Assembly: GCF_041380365.1 (NCBI RefSeq)
Contig: NZ_CP159981.1
Coordinates: forward strand, 558,001 to 622,000
Source: Buchananella sp. 14KM1171
Lineage (GTDB): Bacteria; Actinomycetota; Actinomycetes; Actinomycetales; Actinomycetaceae
Direction: 5' to 3'
DNA length: 64,000 bases
The notes beneath the pieces were generated by a model. That model was not told the origin of the DNA and ran no database searches. It saw only the letters and a list, made by a program, of their open reading frames with translations. Position numbers and translations under genes: made by a program. Below, in pieces: positions 1 through 8,412 of this stretch. The stretch's first letter is position 1; each line of letters begins with the position of its first letter.

Positions 1-680
1 GCCTCGATGGACATGTTGCAGACGGTCATCCGCTGCTCCATCGTCATCTCCTCAAAGGCCTGCCCCCGGTACTCGATCACGTGGCCCGCACCGCCACCCG
101 TGCCGATCTTGGCGATCACGGCAAGGATGACGTCCTTGGCCGTGGTGCCCTCCGGCAGGGACCCGTTGACCGTCACGCTCATGGTCTTAAAGCGCTTCAG
201 GGGCAGCGTCTGGGTGGCTAGCACGTGCTCGACCTCGGAGGTGCCGATTCCCATCGCCAGGGCGCCGAACGCACCGTGCGTGGAGGTGTGGGAGTCGCCG
301 CACACCACGGTCATGCCGGGCTGGGTCAGGCCAAGCTGGGGGCCCACCACGTGCACGATTCCCTGCTGCGCGTCCCCCAGGGAGTGGATGCGCACGCCAA
401 ACTCGGCGCAGTTCTTCCGCAGCGTCTCAATCTGCAAGCGGGAGATCGGGTCAGCGATGGGCTGGTCGATGTTCTGCGTCGGGGTGTTGTGGTCCTCCGT
501 AGCGATGGTCAGGTCGGGACGGCGCACCGGCCGCCCCTCCATGCGCAGGCCATCGAAAGCCTGCGGGGAGGTGACCTCGTGAACCAGGTGCAGGTCGATG
601 TAGAGCAGGTCGGGCTGGCCCTGCGCACCAGCGCGCACCACGTGTTGCTGCCACACCTTTTCTGCGAGCGTCTTGCCCAC
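1..680 (-). CDS. leuC: 3-isopropylmalate dehydratase large subunit (5' part, runs off window)
   Basis: The minus strand reads an aconitase-superfamily LeuC N-terminus, beginning [15 protein letters not shown] and continuing through [22 protein letters not shown] and [20 protein letters not shown]. Isopropylmalate isomerase converts 2-isopropylmalate to 3-isopropylmalate in leucine synthesis, using a [4Fe-4S] cluster and a small LeuD subunit. The GTG start at 678-680 is chosen because a GGAGG ribosome-binding site lies six bases upstream and the protein begins as the family usually does. The gene leaves the window at its left edge, so the cluster cysteines in the C-terminal half are not visible; leuD would be expected beyond position 1. 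It is divergent from the IclR regulator, with only 82 bp between the start codons. Confidence 0.95.
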   Translation of the reverse strand, partial: MGKTLAEKVWQQHVVRAGAQGQPDLLYIDLHLVHEVTSPQAFDGLRMEGRPVRRPDLTIATEDHNTPTQNIDQPIADPISRLQIETLRKNCAEFGVRIHSLGDAQQGIVHVVGPQLGLTQPGMTVVCGDSHTSTHGAFGALAMGIGTSEVEHVLATQTLPLKRFKTMSVTVNGSLPEGTTAKDVILAVIAKIGTGGGAGHVIEYRGQAFEEMTMEQRMTVCNMSIE

Positions 681-699
681 CGAACACCTCCACAGGTCC

Positions 700-715
700 G
701 TGAATAGAAATTCAC
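700..715. promoter_or_regulatory. Inverted repeat in the leuC leader, candidate operator
   Basis: GTGAAT-AGAA-ATTCAC is a perfect 6-bp inverted repeat just upstream of the leuC ribosome-binding site. AT-rich palindromes of this size are typical IclR-family operators. Binding by the neighbouring regulator is an inference from position only. Confidence 0.4.
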
Positions 716-727
716 TCCACCGATTGC

Positions 728-756
728 TTGCATCTCAGTTACTGAGATGGCAATAT
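728..756 (+). promoter_or_regulatory. Candidate promoter and operator of the IclR regulator
   Basis: TTGCAT (728-733) and CAATAT (751-756) are 17 bp apart, a plausible -35/-10 pair. A perfect palindrome, CATCTCAG-TTA-CTGAGATG (731-749), fills the spacer. The -10 lies only 6 bp before the ATG at 763, so the transcript may be leaderless, which is common in Actinobacteria. A repressor bound at the palindrome would block this promoter and probably affect the divergent leuC promoter. This is sequence-based inference. Confidence 0.4.
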
Positions 757-762
757 CATCTC

Positions 763-1491
763 ATGGACGAGACGAACTCTTCAAGTGGAATCGGAGTGCT
801 GGACAAGGCCGTGGCCTTGCTGGACGCCCTTGAGGGCGGCCCCGCCACGCTAGCTCAGCTTGTTGCAGCAACCCACCTCACCCGACCCACCGCCCACCGC
901 CTCGCGGTGGGACTTGAACACCACCGCCTAGTGTCGCGGGACTCCCACGGCCGCTTTGTACTGGGTCCCCGCCTGGCGGAGCTTGCCGCAGCCGCTGGAG
1001 AGGATCGCCTCCTGGCCTGCGCCGGCCCCGTCCTGGCCATGCTGCGCGACCACACCGACGAGTCCGCACAGCTCTACCGCCGGCAGGGAGACCACCGCAT
1101 CTGCGTGGCCGCAGCGGAACGCCCCTCCGGCCTGCGAGACTCCGTGCCCGTGGGTGTCACCCTGTCCATGCTGGCCGGCTCCGGCGCCCAGGTACTGCTG
1201 GCCTGGGAGGACCCCGACCGCCTGCACGCCGGACTCAAGGGAGCATCGTTCACCGCCACCACCCTGTCCGGGGTGCGCCGGCGCGGCTGGGCCCAGTCCG
1301 TCTCGGAGCGCGAGGCCGGCGTCTGCTCCGTCTCCGCCCCAGTGCGAGGCAAGGGCGGACGCGTCATCGCCGCCGTCTCGATATCTGGACCCATCGAGCG
1401 CATGGGCCGCCAGCCCGGGCGCATCTACGGCGAGATGGTGGCCGCCGCCGCCAACCGGCTCTCAGAGCTACTGGTCCAGGCCGGGCACTGA
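763..1491 (+). CDS. IclR-family transcriptional regulator, probable LtbR/NdgR-type regulator of leucine genes
   Basis: The 242-residue product starts MDETNSSSGIGVLDKAVALL. An N-terminal winged helix-turn-helix (about residues 8-70, with LTRPTAHRLAVGLEHHRLV as the recognition region) precedes an IclR effector-binding domain (about 80-240, with RDSVPVGVTLSMLAGSGAQVLLAW and AVSISGPIERM). Length matches the family. An in-frame start at 673 would overlap leuC, so the ATG at 763 is preferred. In Corynebacterium (LtbR) and Streptomyces (NdgR) the IclR regulator divergent from leuCD controls leucine and related amino acid genes; the same arrangement here supports that role, but the ligand and targets are inferred. 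Two palindromes in the shared intergenic region are candidate operators. Confidence 0.88.
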   Translation: MDETNSSSGIGVLDKAVALLDALEGGPATLAQLVAATHLTRPTAHRLAVGLEHHRLVSRDSHGRFVLGPRLAELAAAAGEDRLLACAGPVLAMLRDHTDESAQLYRRQGDHRICVAAAERPSGLRDSVPVGVTLSMLAGSGAQVLLAWEDPDRLHAGLKGASFTATTLSGVRRRGWAQSVSEREAGVCSVSAPVRGKGGRVIAAVSISGPIERMGRQPGRIYGEMVAAAANRLSELLVQAGH

Positions 1492-1507
1492 TCGGCGCGC
1501 CTAGCCG

Positions 1508-2671
1508 CTACGCCCACCTGAGTTTTCGCCGGCGCGCGACGGCGCGCCCGTAAGCGTCCATGACCCACCGCAAAGCCTCATCCTGCGAATACGGGATGGG
1601 GCTTTGCCGGTTGTTCCGCTTCAGCCTGTCCAAAAGCTCCGGCCGCGCCAAGAGCGCGGCCAGGTGATCCGCCAGCTCCGCGTCGCTCCCGGCCAGCAGG
1701 CCGTGCTCGCCATGCGTGATGAAATCGTCCATCCCGGTGCCCGCGCGGCCCACCACCGCCAGGCCCGCAGCGCGCGCCTCCAACGGAGAAAGACCAAAGG
1801 CCTCGTCCAACCGGGCGGTGAGGTAGACATCGCAGTCGCGGTAAAGCGCGGCCAGGTCGCCGCGGTCCACCCGCCCACGCAGCTCAATCAACCCCCGCTC
1901 GTCGTGACGGGCAAGCCGAGCACGCAACGCCCCCAGCTCGGGGCCGTCGCCGCAGAGAATGAACCGCGCCCGCGCGCCAGGCACGCGCCTGGCCGCCTCC
2001 AGGAAAGCCGCAGCCATCACCTCGGGACGCTTCGCCTTCACGATCCGCACGGCGCTAACCACCGTCACCACCCGCTCGCCGGCGGAAGCACCGGGCGGCG
2101 GCGCGGCAACGTCGTCCCCCTCACTCGCCCCAATCCAGGCCGATAAATCGATCGCGTTCGGCAGCACGCCAACAGACTTCGCGCCGCACAGCTCAACCCG
2201 CCCAGCGGCCAGGCCGGAAACCGCCGTCAGCTCGGCGCCGCGCTCCTGCCACCTACGCACCCACCCCAAGCGAGCAGCCACGCCGGCCACCCGCATCGGC
2301 ACCGTGCTGTGCCACGTCACCAGCACGGGGATCCCCAAGCAAAGAGCGGCCTCGATGCCCGGCCAAGCAAACACGCTGATCACGCCGGCGTGCACGTGGA
2401 CGACGTCCGGCCGCAGAGCGCCCAGCTGCGCCCTCAGGCGCCGGAACGCAAACGCCGCCGCCGGAAAGCGCCTCGGCAGGGGCGACGTTACGCGCACCAC
2501 CTCGAACGGATCGGGCCAGCGCGCGCCGGCCACACCATCGCGGTCGGGAGTCGCGGTCAGCACCGTCACCTCGTGTCCGGACGCGTGCTGGGCGGTGGCT
2601 AGCTCCCGCACCAGCGTCTCGATGCCGCCCAACCGGGGCGTGTAGCAGTCGCTAATGTGCACAATCCGCAT
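1508..2671 (-). CDS. GT4-family glycosyltransferase
   Basis: The 387-residue product starts MRIVHISDCYTPRLGGIETLV, the usual N-terminus of GT-B fold family 4 enzymes, which transfer a sugar from a nucleotide-sugar donor with retention. The N-terminal acceptor domain includes DVVHVHAGVISVF and PVLVTWHSTVPM. The C-terminal donor domain holds ILCGDGPELGALR and the conserved EAFGLSPLEARAAG (E-x7-E), followed by GRAGTGM. The open frame extends upstream into the tRNA-Glu gene, so the ATG at 2669-2671 is chosen as start. No membrane segment is visible, so the enzyme is probably cytosolic or peripheral. Acceptor and product are unknown; mannosyl- or glucosyltransfer to a phospholipid or capsule precursor would be typical. 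It lies downstream of tRNA-Glu on the same strand, with a terminator between them. Confidence 0.85.
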   Translation of the reverse strand: MRIVHISDCYTPRLGGIETLVRELATAQHASGHEVTVLTATPDRDGVAGARWPDPFEVVRVTSPLPRRFPAAAFAFRRLRAQLGALRPDVVHVHAGVISVFAWPGIEAALCLGIPVLVTWHSTVPMRVAGVAARLGWVRRWQERGAELTAVSGLAAGRVELCGAKSVGVLPNAIDLSAWIGASEGDDVAAPPPGASAGERVVTVVSAVRIVKAKRPEVMAAAFLEAARRVPGARARFILCGDGPELGALRARLARHDERGLIELRGRVDRGDLAALYRDCDVYLTARLDEAFGLSPLEARAAGLAVVGRAGTGMDDFITHGEHGLLAGSDAELADHLAALLARPELLDRLKRNNRQSPIPYSQDEALRWVMDAYGRAVARRRKLRWA

Positions 2672-2738
2672 GAGTCGAAGTGTTGCACACGCGCCACGGG
2701 AGCTGGCCGGAAACAGGGTTAGTGGCCCGGAGACGAAA

Positions 2739-2764
2739 GCGGCCCGGAGAAAACTCCGGGCCGC
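2739..2764 (-). terminator. Terminator downstream of tRNA-Glu copy 1
   Basis: A perfect 11-bp stem (GCGGCCCGGAG / CTCCGGGCCGC) encloses an AAAA loop (TTTT on the transcribed strand), 10 bp past the tRNA 3' end. A related hairpin follows the second tRNA-Glu copy. Confidence 0.7.
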
Positions 2765-2773
2765 CTCAATTTG

Positions 2774-2846
2774 TAGCCCCGACCGGATTCGAACCGGCGC
2801 CGCCGCCTTGAGAGGGCGGTGTCCTAGGCCGCTAGACGACGGGGCC
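2774..2846 (-). tRNA. tRNA-Glu (anticodon CTC), copy 1
   Basis: The 73-nt cloverleaf on the minus strand has acceptor GGCCCCG paired with CGGGGCT, a CCCTCTCAAGG anticodon arm with CTC, and a GGTTCGAATCC T-arm. No CCA is encoded. It appears identical to the copy at 4122-4194 and shares a related terminator, so the locus has been duplicated. Confidence 0.96.
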
Positions 2847-3040
2847 ACTCGCTTGCGCGAACAGGTGAAACATTAGCGACCCGCACGGGGCCAGCGCCAA
2901 TCGAACGCCCGTGAAATGACACACAGGCCCAGCGGGTGGGGGCGGGGCTGCGGGGCGGCGGGGATGCGGGGCGGCGGGTAATCCACGCGGGCGGAGACTC
3001 GCGTAACGCGCTCGCTGCTCGTGCGAGGCGCAGCCATCGG

Positions 3041-3219
3041 GCTTGCGCAAACGATCGCGCCTTTGCCCGACCAGTTGAGCCTTTGTGGCTCCTCCTGAGC
3101 CCTAATGTGACCTCTTGATGCGCTACGACACGTCCTAAGGGCTCAGGAGCTGCAACAAAGACGCATCCGCTGCACGAACGGCTCAAGAGGTACAAGAAAG
3201 ACGCAACTGTTTGCGCAAC
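3041..3219. repeat. Family A dyad array, diverged copy (A0)
   Basis: Eight 20-bp units sit in exact register. Four read forward (3053, 3073, 3093, 3113) and four read reverse (3129, 3149, 3169, 3189), the two central units sharing 4 bp. Termini are GCTTGCGCAAAC (3041-3052) and GTTTGCGCAAC (3209-3219). Units resemble AGTTGAGCCTTTGTGGCTCC. Sequence identity to copies A1-A3 is low, but unit length, dyad overlap and termini match. No coding potential is evident. Confidence 0.65.
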
Positions 3220-3467
3220 CTACTCCAGCGCCCGCCTCCCGGAGGCGGGCGCCGCCACACCGCTCAGGACACGCCCACCGCAGCCGGAGCATTGGTGTGG
3301 GCACCTTACTGACGGGCGTCAGCGTCGCCCCTGAATCCCGTCAGTCTCGCCCGGCCCGGCACACTCCGGGGACCACGCCGGCCCGCCCCGGGTACCGGAG
3401 CTCCTGGCGGACTGGAACGACCACCTCGCGAGCTGAACCGACCACCCCGGGGACTGGGCCGGGCACT

Positions 3468-3644
3468 GTTGCGCAAACGGTTGTAGGGTTTCCCGACCTT
3501 TTGAGCTCTTGGTGCAGCTGTTGAGCTTTTGGTGCACCGATTGAGGGGTTACCCGGCCGGGTAAGCCTACGACTGGTTCACTAAGCCCACGAGAGGTGCA
3601 CCAACCCTACGAGAGGTGCGCTAAGCCCTCGATCGCTTGCGCAC
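3468..3644. repeat. Family A dyad array, copy A1
   Basis: The terminus GTTGCGCAAAC (3468-3478) is followed by forward 20-bp units at 3479, 3499, 3519 and 3539, and reverse units at 3555, 3575, 3595 and 3615, ending GCTTGCGCAC. The arms meet at TTACCCGGCCGGGTAA and share GGCC. Typical units are TGTTGAGCTTTTGGTGCACC and, in reverse, TCTCGTAGGGTTGGTGCACC. It is nearly identical to 13751-13927, and the similarity continues downstream to about 3807. Function unknown. Confidence 0.8.
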
Positions 3645-3728
3645 ACCCGCACCAACGGCGAGCATCGACGCCGCCTAACGCGACCACAGCGCCCATCCCC
3701 GGCCCCCCAAGCTCGCAAATGCTGCAAC

Positions 3729-3780
3729 GGGGTACATCCGACCGACCGGTGCCACGCCCCCAAGCGGTCGGATGTACCCC
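3729..3780. repeat. Hairpin accompanying family A copy A1
   Basis: GGGGTACATCCGACCG and CGGTCGGATGTACCCC form a perfect 16-bp stem with a 20-base loop. The same hairpin, with one mismatch, lies at 14011-14061 at the same distance from copy A2. There is no T-run, so it is not an obvious terminator. Confidence 0.65.
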
Positions 3781-3827
3781 GACCGCACGCTTGTACGCTC
3801 GGGGGCAACCCGCAGCGGCCACCAAGG

Positions 3828-3987
3828 AACGCCGGCACGACAACCCGACGGTGGGCGGAACGTCGGCCACCACGGGCGGCCCCCACGGGGATCGGCGTGT
3901 TACCGGGCGGCGAGTGGAACGTCGGCCACCCAGAACGCCGGCGCGAAAACCCGACGGCAGGCGGAACGTCGGCCACCACGGGCGGCC
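3828..3987. repeat. 54-bp direct repeats with a recurring GGAACGTCGGCC core
   Basis: Near-identical 54-bp copies occupy 3828-3881 and 3934-3987, and a third partial core (GTGGAACGTCGGCCACC) lies at about 3914-3930. The reverse complement, GTGGCCGACGTTCC, has relatives at about 4492 and 23924, also outside genes. No open frame here looks like a gene. This completes the inventory of the 2850-4080 non-coding interval (A0, A1, hairpin and these repeats). Confidence 0.6.
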
Positions 3988-4082
3988 AAGCCGGGCGGCC
4001 GCGCTCCCAGCCCTTAGCGCCCGGCCTATTCCCATTTCCCCTACCGTTGGAGACGGCGGGACAGGCCCGCTACCGAACGTGA

Positions 4083-4113
4083 AAGCGGCCCGGAGGAAAA
4101 CCTCCGAGCCGCT
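4083..4113 (-). terminator. Terminator downstream of tRNA-Glu copy 2
   Basis: AAGCGGCCCGGAGG and CCTCCGAGCCGCTT form a stem with one mismatch around a short A-rich loop, 8 bp past the tRNA 3' end. It is related to the hairpin at 2739-2764. Confidence 0.65.
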
Positions 4114-4121
4114 TCGATTTG

Positions 4122-4194
4122 TAGCCCCGACCGGATTCGAACCGGCGCCGCCGCCTTGAGAGGGCGGTGTCCTAGGCCGCTAGACGACGGGGCC
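4122..4194 (-). tRNA. tRNA-Glu (anticodon CTC), copy 2
   Basis: This 73-nt tRNA appears identical to copy 1 at 2774-2846, with acceptor GGCCCCG/CGGGGCT and anticodon CTC. It lies 37 bp downstream of tRNA-Gln on the same strand, so the two are probably co-transcribed. Confidence 0.96.
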
Positions 4195-4231
4195 ACTTGG
4201 CTCTTTCGAGCCGCGCGATTTAACTCGCGAG

Positions 4232-4303
4232 CTGGGGTACCAGGACTCGAACCTAGACTAACTGAACCAGAATCAGTCGTGCTGCCAATTACACCATACC
4301 CCA
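4232..4303 (-). tRNA. tRNA-Gln (anticodon CTG)
   Basis: The 72-nt cloverleaf has acceptor TGGGGTA/TACCCCA, anticodon loop TTCTGGT (CTG) and a GGTTCGAGTCC T-arm, with no encoded CCA. With gltX and gatCAB in the same window, glutaminyl-tRNA may be made by transamidation; whether a glutaminyl-tRNA synthetase exists elsewhere cannot be seen. Confidence 0.95.
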
Positions 4304-4938
4304 AGGGTTTTGACTCTCCCAGCCCGACATAAGCCCGGCTGCGAGCGCCGGATGTGAACGTTACACGAGGGGTGCCGATCCCGGCAAATCCCCGGGGAGT
4401 AATCCGCGCCACCTTCCCGCGCACGCTGCTCGCCACGCGACACCATTCACCGCAACCGGTAACGCCGCCCGCCAGAGCACGGCCCGCCACTATGGCCGAC
4501 GTCCCTCCCGCCGCAGCCACCAAACACCCAAGCCCGCCACGCCACCACGGCGGGCGCAGACCGGCCCCAACAACACACCCAGCCGGACGCACCTTCCCAC
4601 CCCACCCCGCGCCCTCGCCCCCGAACCTCGCCCCACCCGCCACCAGCAGCTCTCGACCCGCACCCGACCCCAAACGCCCCTTTACCCCGCGCCACGAGCC
4701 CCGGCCACCACCCAGCGCCCCTACGACAGGGGCGCTCGCGCCCCACCCCACCCCCGCACGCCCAGCGATAGATAGCGCAAATCACCGCGTGGCAACCGAC
4801 ACGCCGCCGCGAGCGCCCCGATTTGCGCGAGACGCGCCACAGTCGTCAGACATCTGTCACATATTCCGAGAAATCTCGGTAAACGGACAGCTTTACCGGT
4901 TAACTAGCGCACGGCTGCCGCTCACGAAAGGAGTAATC
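4304..4938. other. Non-coding interval upstream of the first CWB2 protein
   Basis: About 630 bases of C-rich sequence lie here. The downstream reading frame happens to stay open through it, but the translation is low-complexity and precedes the signal peptide, so it is not treated as coding. A perfect palindrome, CCGAGAAATCTCGG (4866-4879), in a locally AT-richer stretch 60 bp before the start is a possible regulatory site. Nothing else is recognised. Confidence 0.6.
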
Positions 4939-7900
4939 ATGCGCCGCCCTCGCCGGTCCCTGCTGGCCCCCATTTCGCTCTCAATCGGCTTGATTCTGCC
5001 AGCGACATTGGCCAGTCCTTCCTTGGCTACCGAGTCCCCCCTCCCACTGGCGGGAGAGCCCGCCACTTCCTCCCCGCCCCTTTGGACCGACACCGGGAGC
5101 GCGGACGAGGACGAGGACGGCGAACTGCGCAGCCTGCTGATTCCGGCGCTTCCCCCGCAAGACCCACTTCCCGGCTCCGGCTCCCCGGATGAGCCTGCCC
5201 CCTCCCTACCGCCGCAGGCCCCCGACCCGGATGAGCCGGCCCCCTCCCTACCGCCGCAGGCCCCCGACCCGCTCGGTCCCAACGAGTTCGTTCACCCGTG
5301 CAATCGGGCGATCGTCCCCACGTGTTCCTTGCAGGAGTCCACTTACGTGGATCTGGGCCTGGAGTTGGGCCCCGGCCCCCGCGCCCGCGTGCCGGTGCGG
5401 CTGGTCCAGAACCAGGTCCGCGCGCAGGCGATGAATGAGATGCGCGCGATGCGCACCAGGATGTGGGCCGCCAACCCGCCCTACAACGGCCGCCCACTGC
5501 GCACAGTTCTTGCCGAGCATGGCATCACTTCCGCCCAGGCGTTCGCCAACCAGCCCCAGTGGGACAACGACGCGGAGCGAATCTCCATCCAGCGCGCCGC
5601 AGAGCAGAGCATTAGCGGCATCACCCACGACCGCCCCTCCGGGCACAGCATCTTTGCTCTCGGGGTGAGCGGCGGGCAGGGCTTGGGTTCTGAGAACCTC
5701 GCGTGCGCGGAGGGGTTCATGACCAGCGCGCAGGGCATGAGCCAGTTCGAGGCGGAGCTGGCTGACCTGATTCGCCACAACGGCAGCTTCAACACCGCGA
5801 CCGGTCACCTGCATACGCTGCTCAACCCGACTAAGGTCCGCCACGCCTTCTCGCTGACCGACCAGACCCATTTCACGAACCACAGCGTGCGCGCGCAGGG
5901 CAACACCTCGCCGGCCCCGGTCGGGGATGGCTGCTATTCCTTCGACGTCCCGCTGCCCTCGGGCACTGCGGTCAAGCTCTCTGACCCGGGTGTGCTGGGC
6001 GTGGGCGACACCGCAACGCTGCTGCCTACCGGGGTCTTCAACAAGCGCGAGCTGGTCATGGTGGGCACGTTCTCTTCCTCGGCTCCTGACGTCGTCCAGG
6101 TGGACCAGCAGACGGGCGAGATGCGGGCCAAGGCGCCCGGGTCTGCGGTGATCACCTTCCGCACGGCGGGTGCGGACAGCGTGCACACTCGGACGATCAC
6201 GGTTTCCGCCGGCACCGTGCCGACGCTGAAGCTGGCCGGCCGGCGCGCCCTGTTGCCCGGCTTGGACGACGTTGCCGTGGTGAGCGCCACCGTGAACGGC
6301 GCCGAGACTCAGGTGACCGGCCGTTTTTCCACGGACGCGCCGGAGATCATCGCGGTCGACCCGGTTTCGGGCGTCTACCGTGGCTTGACCCCGGGCAAGG
6401 CGCGCGTGATCTTCACGGCCGTCCCGAGCGGCAGGGTCACCTCCATGGAGGTGCGGGTTGAGCAGGTCAAGCGTTATTCGTGGACGTGGTCTGCCAGCAA
6501 CGCCGGCTCGTCCGGCACCCTGGTGGTGCGCTTGGCTTCGGCCAACCTGAACGAGGTGGTGCCGGGCAAGTTCGTGGTTGCCCCGGAGTCTTTCGGTAAG
6601 GCGACGATTGATCTCGACACGGGTTCCTTCCACCTGAACAACACCGGCAAGGTCTGGTTCGAGTATTCCGTTCCGGGCACGGACATCTTCAAGCGCATCG
6701 CTATCGACGTGCAGCCTGGCCTGGAGCTGACCGGCCCGAACGTGGTGAAGGTGGGCCAGAGTATCAAGCTCAAGCGCGCCCTGAATCAGGGGCCGGGTTA
6801 CGAGGTCGGGGAGCTTACCTCTTTGACGCCTCAGCTGCTTGAGGTGCACAACACCGACCAGGTGCGGGGCTTGGCTCCGGGTAGCGGCCGGGTGCGCTTG
6901 TCCTATTCGTCGTGGTGGGTGGATTTCGACATCCGCGTGGAGCCCGGCCCGGGCGGCAATCCTGTATTGCCCACGCCGTCGAATGGTCCGGCCACGCCTT
7001 CCGCGCAGCCTTCGGTTTCGGTTTCGCCTACGACGTCGCCCTCTAACCCGTCCGTTCCCTCGGCGCCCTCCACGCCATCCGCCACACCGTCCGCCTCGCC
7101 AAAACCGCCGGCGCCCACCGACGCACCGGCCAACCCCAGCACCGCCCCTACCGCCTCGCCAAAACCGCCGGCCCCCACCGGCGCGCCGGCCACCCCCAGC
7201 ACCACCCCTACCGCCAGCGCGCCGGCCACCCCGACGCCGCCCACAGTGACGAGCCGGGTGGTGCGCCTGGCAGGCAACAACAGGGTGGACACGGCCATCG
7301 CCGTCGCTCAGGCCCAGGCCCCCGCCAGCACCGCCATCCTGGCCACGGGTAACAGCTACGCCGACGCGCTGAGCGCCGCCGGGCTCTCCCGGGTGCTGGA
7401 CGCGCCGATCTACCTGACGGCGAGTTCCTCCGGCCTGGAGAGCCAGGTGGTGGCCTCGATGCGCCGGCAGGGCGTGCGCCACGTGGTGATCCTGGGAGGG
7501 CACGGCTCGGTGCCGCTCGCGGTGGAGCGCACCGTGCTGAACTCCGGCATGACCGTTGAGCGCATCGCGGGCGCCAGCCGCACGGACACCTCGCTGCGGG
7601 TGGCCCAGCGCGCGATCAGCGTGAACGGCGCGGCCGTGAAACGAGTCTTCGTCACGGATGGAACCAACTTCCCTGATGGTCTGGCCGCGGGGGCAGCGTC
7701 GGCCAATGCGCAGGCAATCACGGTGCTAACCAATGGGTCCAGCCTGCCCGCCGCCACTGCCGCGTTCCTGCGGGAGCAGTCCCGGTTCCGGGCGGTGGAC
7801 GTGCTGGGCGGCAAGGCCAACACGGCCCTGCAGCAGGCCTCTGTGCAGCCGGCGAAGCGGTTCCTGGGGGCGTCGCGCTACGAGACGGCCTACCGGGTGG

Positions 7901-8166
7901 CAAAGGCGTTTGCCTCCCCCGCCGCCCCCAATCGGGCCATCCGCGTGGTGATCGCCAACGGCAACCATTTCGCTGACGCGTTGGCGGCCTCGGCGCTGAC
8001 GGCCCGTGAGGGAGGGGTGCTGCTGTTGAGCACGGCGTCGACGCTGGAGGGCTATGCCGCGTCCTACCTGATGCAGCTCTCCGGCCCCGTGCACGCCTAC
8101 CTGGCAGGGGGTGAAAACTCCCTTTCCACCCGGGTGGAGAACTCGGTTCGCCTAGCCGTGGACTGA
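4939..8166 (+). CDS. Secreted CAP-domain, Ig-like, CWB2-anchored surface protein (paralog 1)
   Basis: The 1,075-residue product starts at ATG 4939 after a GAAAGGAG ribosome-binding site. A signal peptide (about 1-30) is followed by a Pro-rich stretch with two tandem copies of a 12-residue DEPAPSLPPQAP-like repeat. A CAP/SCP-like domain follows (about 140-335): GITHDRP, SENLA, ELADL and GHLHTLLNP resemble the His-Glu-Glu-His pattern of that superfamily. Big2-like Ig domains occupy about 340-670 (SSAPDVVQVDQQTGEMRAK, STDAPEIIAVDPVSGVYRG). After a Pro/Ser/Thr linker, three CWB2 repeats (about 772-1075; VVRLAGNNRVDTA, ERIAGASRTDTS, RFLGASRYETA) should hold the protein non-covalently on the wall. 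It is 245 bp upstream of a paralog of the same design. The function of the CAP module is unknown. Confidence 0.85.
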   Translation: MRRPRRSLLAPISLSIGLILPATLASPSLATESPLPLAGEPATSSPPLWTDTGSADEDEDGELRSLLIPALPPQDPLPGSGSPDEPAPSLPPQAPDPDEPAPSLPPQAPDPLGPNEFVHPCNRAIVPTCSLQESTYVDLGLELGPGPRARVPVRLVQNQVRAQAMNEMRAMRTRMWAANPPYNGRPLRTVLAEHGITSAQAFANQPQWDNDAERISIQRAAEQSISGITHDRPSGHSIFALGVSGGQGLGSENLACAEGFMTSAQGMSQFEAELADLIRHNGSFNTATGHLHTLLNPTKVRHAFSLTDQTHFTNHSVRAQGNTSPAPVGDGCYSFDVPLPSGTAVKLSDPGVLGVGDTATLLPTGVFNKRELVMVGTFSSSAPDVVQVDQQTGEMRAKAPGSAVITFRTAGADSVHTRTITVSAGTVPTLKLAGRRALLPGLDDVAVVSATVNGAETQVTGRFSTDAPEIIAVDPVSGVYRGLTPGKARVIFTAVPSGRVTSMEVRVEQVKRYSWTWSASNAGSSGTLVVRLASANLNEVVPGKFVVAPESFGKATIDLDTGSFHLNNTGKVWFEYSVPGTDIFKRIAIDVQPGLELTGPNVVKVGQSIKLKRALNQGPGYEVGELTSLTPQLLEVHNTDQVRGLAPGSGRVRLSYSSWWVDFDIRVEPGPGGNPVLPTPSNGPATPSAQPSVSVSPTTSPSNPSVPSAPSTPSATPSASPKPPAPTDAPANPSTAPTASPKPPAPTGAPATPSTTPTASAPATPTPPTVTSRVVRLAGNNRVDTAIAVAQAQAPASTAILATGNSYADALSAAGLSRVLDAPIYLTASSSGLESQVVASMRRQGVRHVVILGGHGSVPLAVERTVLNSGMTVERIAGASRTDTSLRVAQRAISVNGAAVKRVFVTDGTNFPDGLAAGAASANAQAITVLTNGSSLPAATAAFLREQSRFRAVDVLGGKANTALQQASVQPAKRFLGASRYETAYRVAKAFASPAAPNRAIRVVIANGNHFADALAASALTAREGGVLLLSTASTLEGYAASYLMQLSGPVHAYLAGGENSLSTRVENSVRLAVD

Positions 8167-8412
8167 TCTCCCGCCCTGGCGGAGGGCCTGCGTTCAAAAC
8201 CCCAGTCTCGTGCGGGTTTGGGCGCAGCCATGCCAAATACAAGCTGACAGCGCGCCAGAAAGAGCTTGGGGGCGCCCCCACCACGCCCCTCCTGCGGGCC
8301 GAGCCACGCCGCCAATCGGCTCACGACGAGCCGACGCGACCCCAGGCCGAGCCCAGCGGTAGGCCGCCCCCTCACCCGCCAAGAAATAACTACAAAATCG
8401 AAAGGAGTAACG

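Noticed and set aside
3596-4159. A 187-codon plus-strand open frame between the tRNA-Glu genes
   Set aside because: It runs through the family A array, a hairpin, direct repeats and into a tRNA gene, with no protein features.
4354-4938. In-frame N-terminal extension of the first CAP/CWB2 protein
   Set aside because: It would place about 195 low-complexity residues before a good signal peptide, and the GAAAGGAG site precedes ATG 4939.
5248-7503. A 751-codon open frame antisense to the first CAP/CWB2 gene
   Set aside because: Arg/Gly/His-rich shadow translation with no domain; the plus-strand gene has signal peptide, domains and ribosome-binding site.
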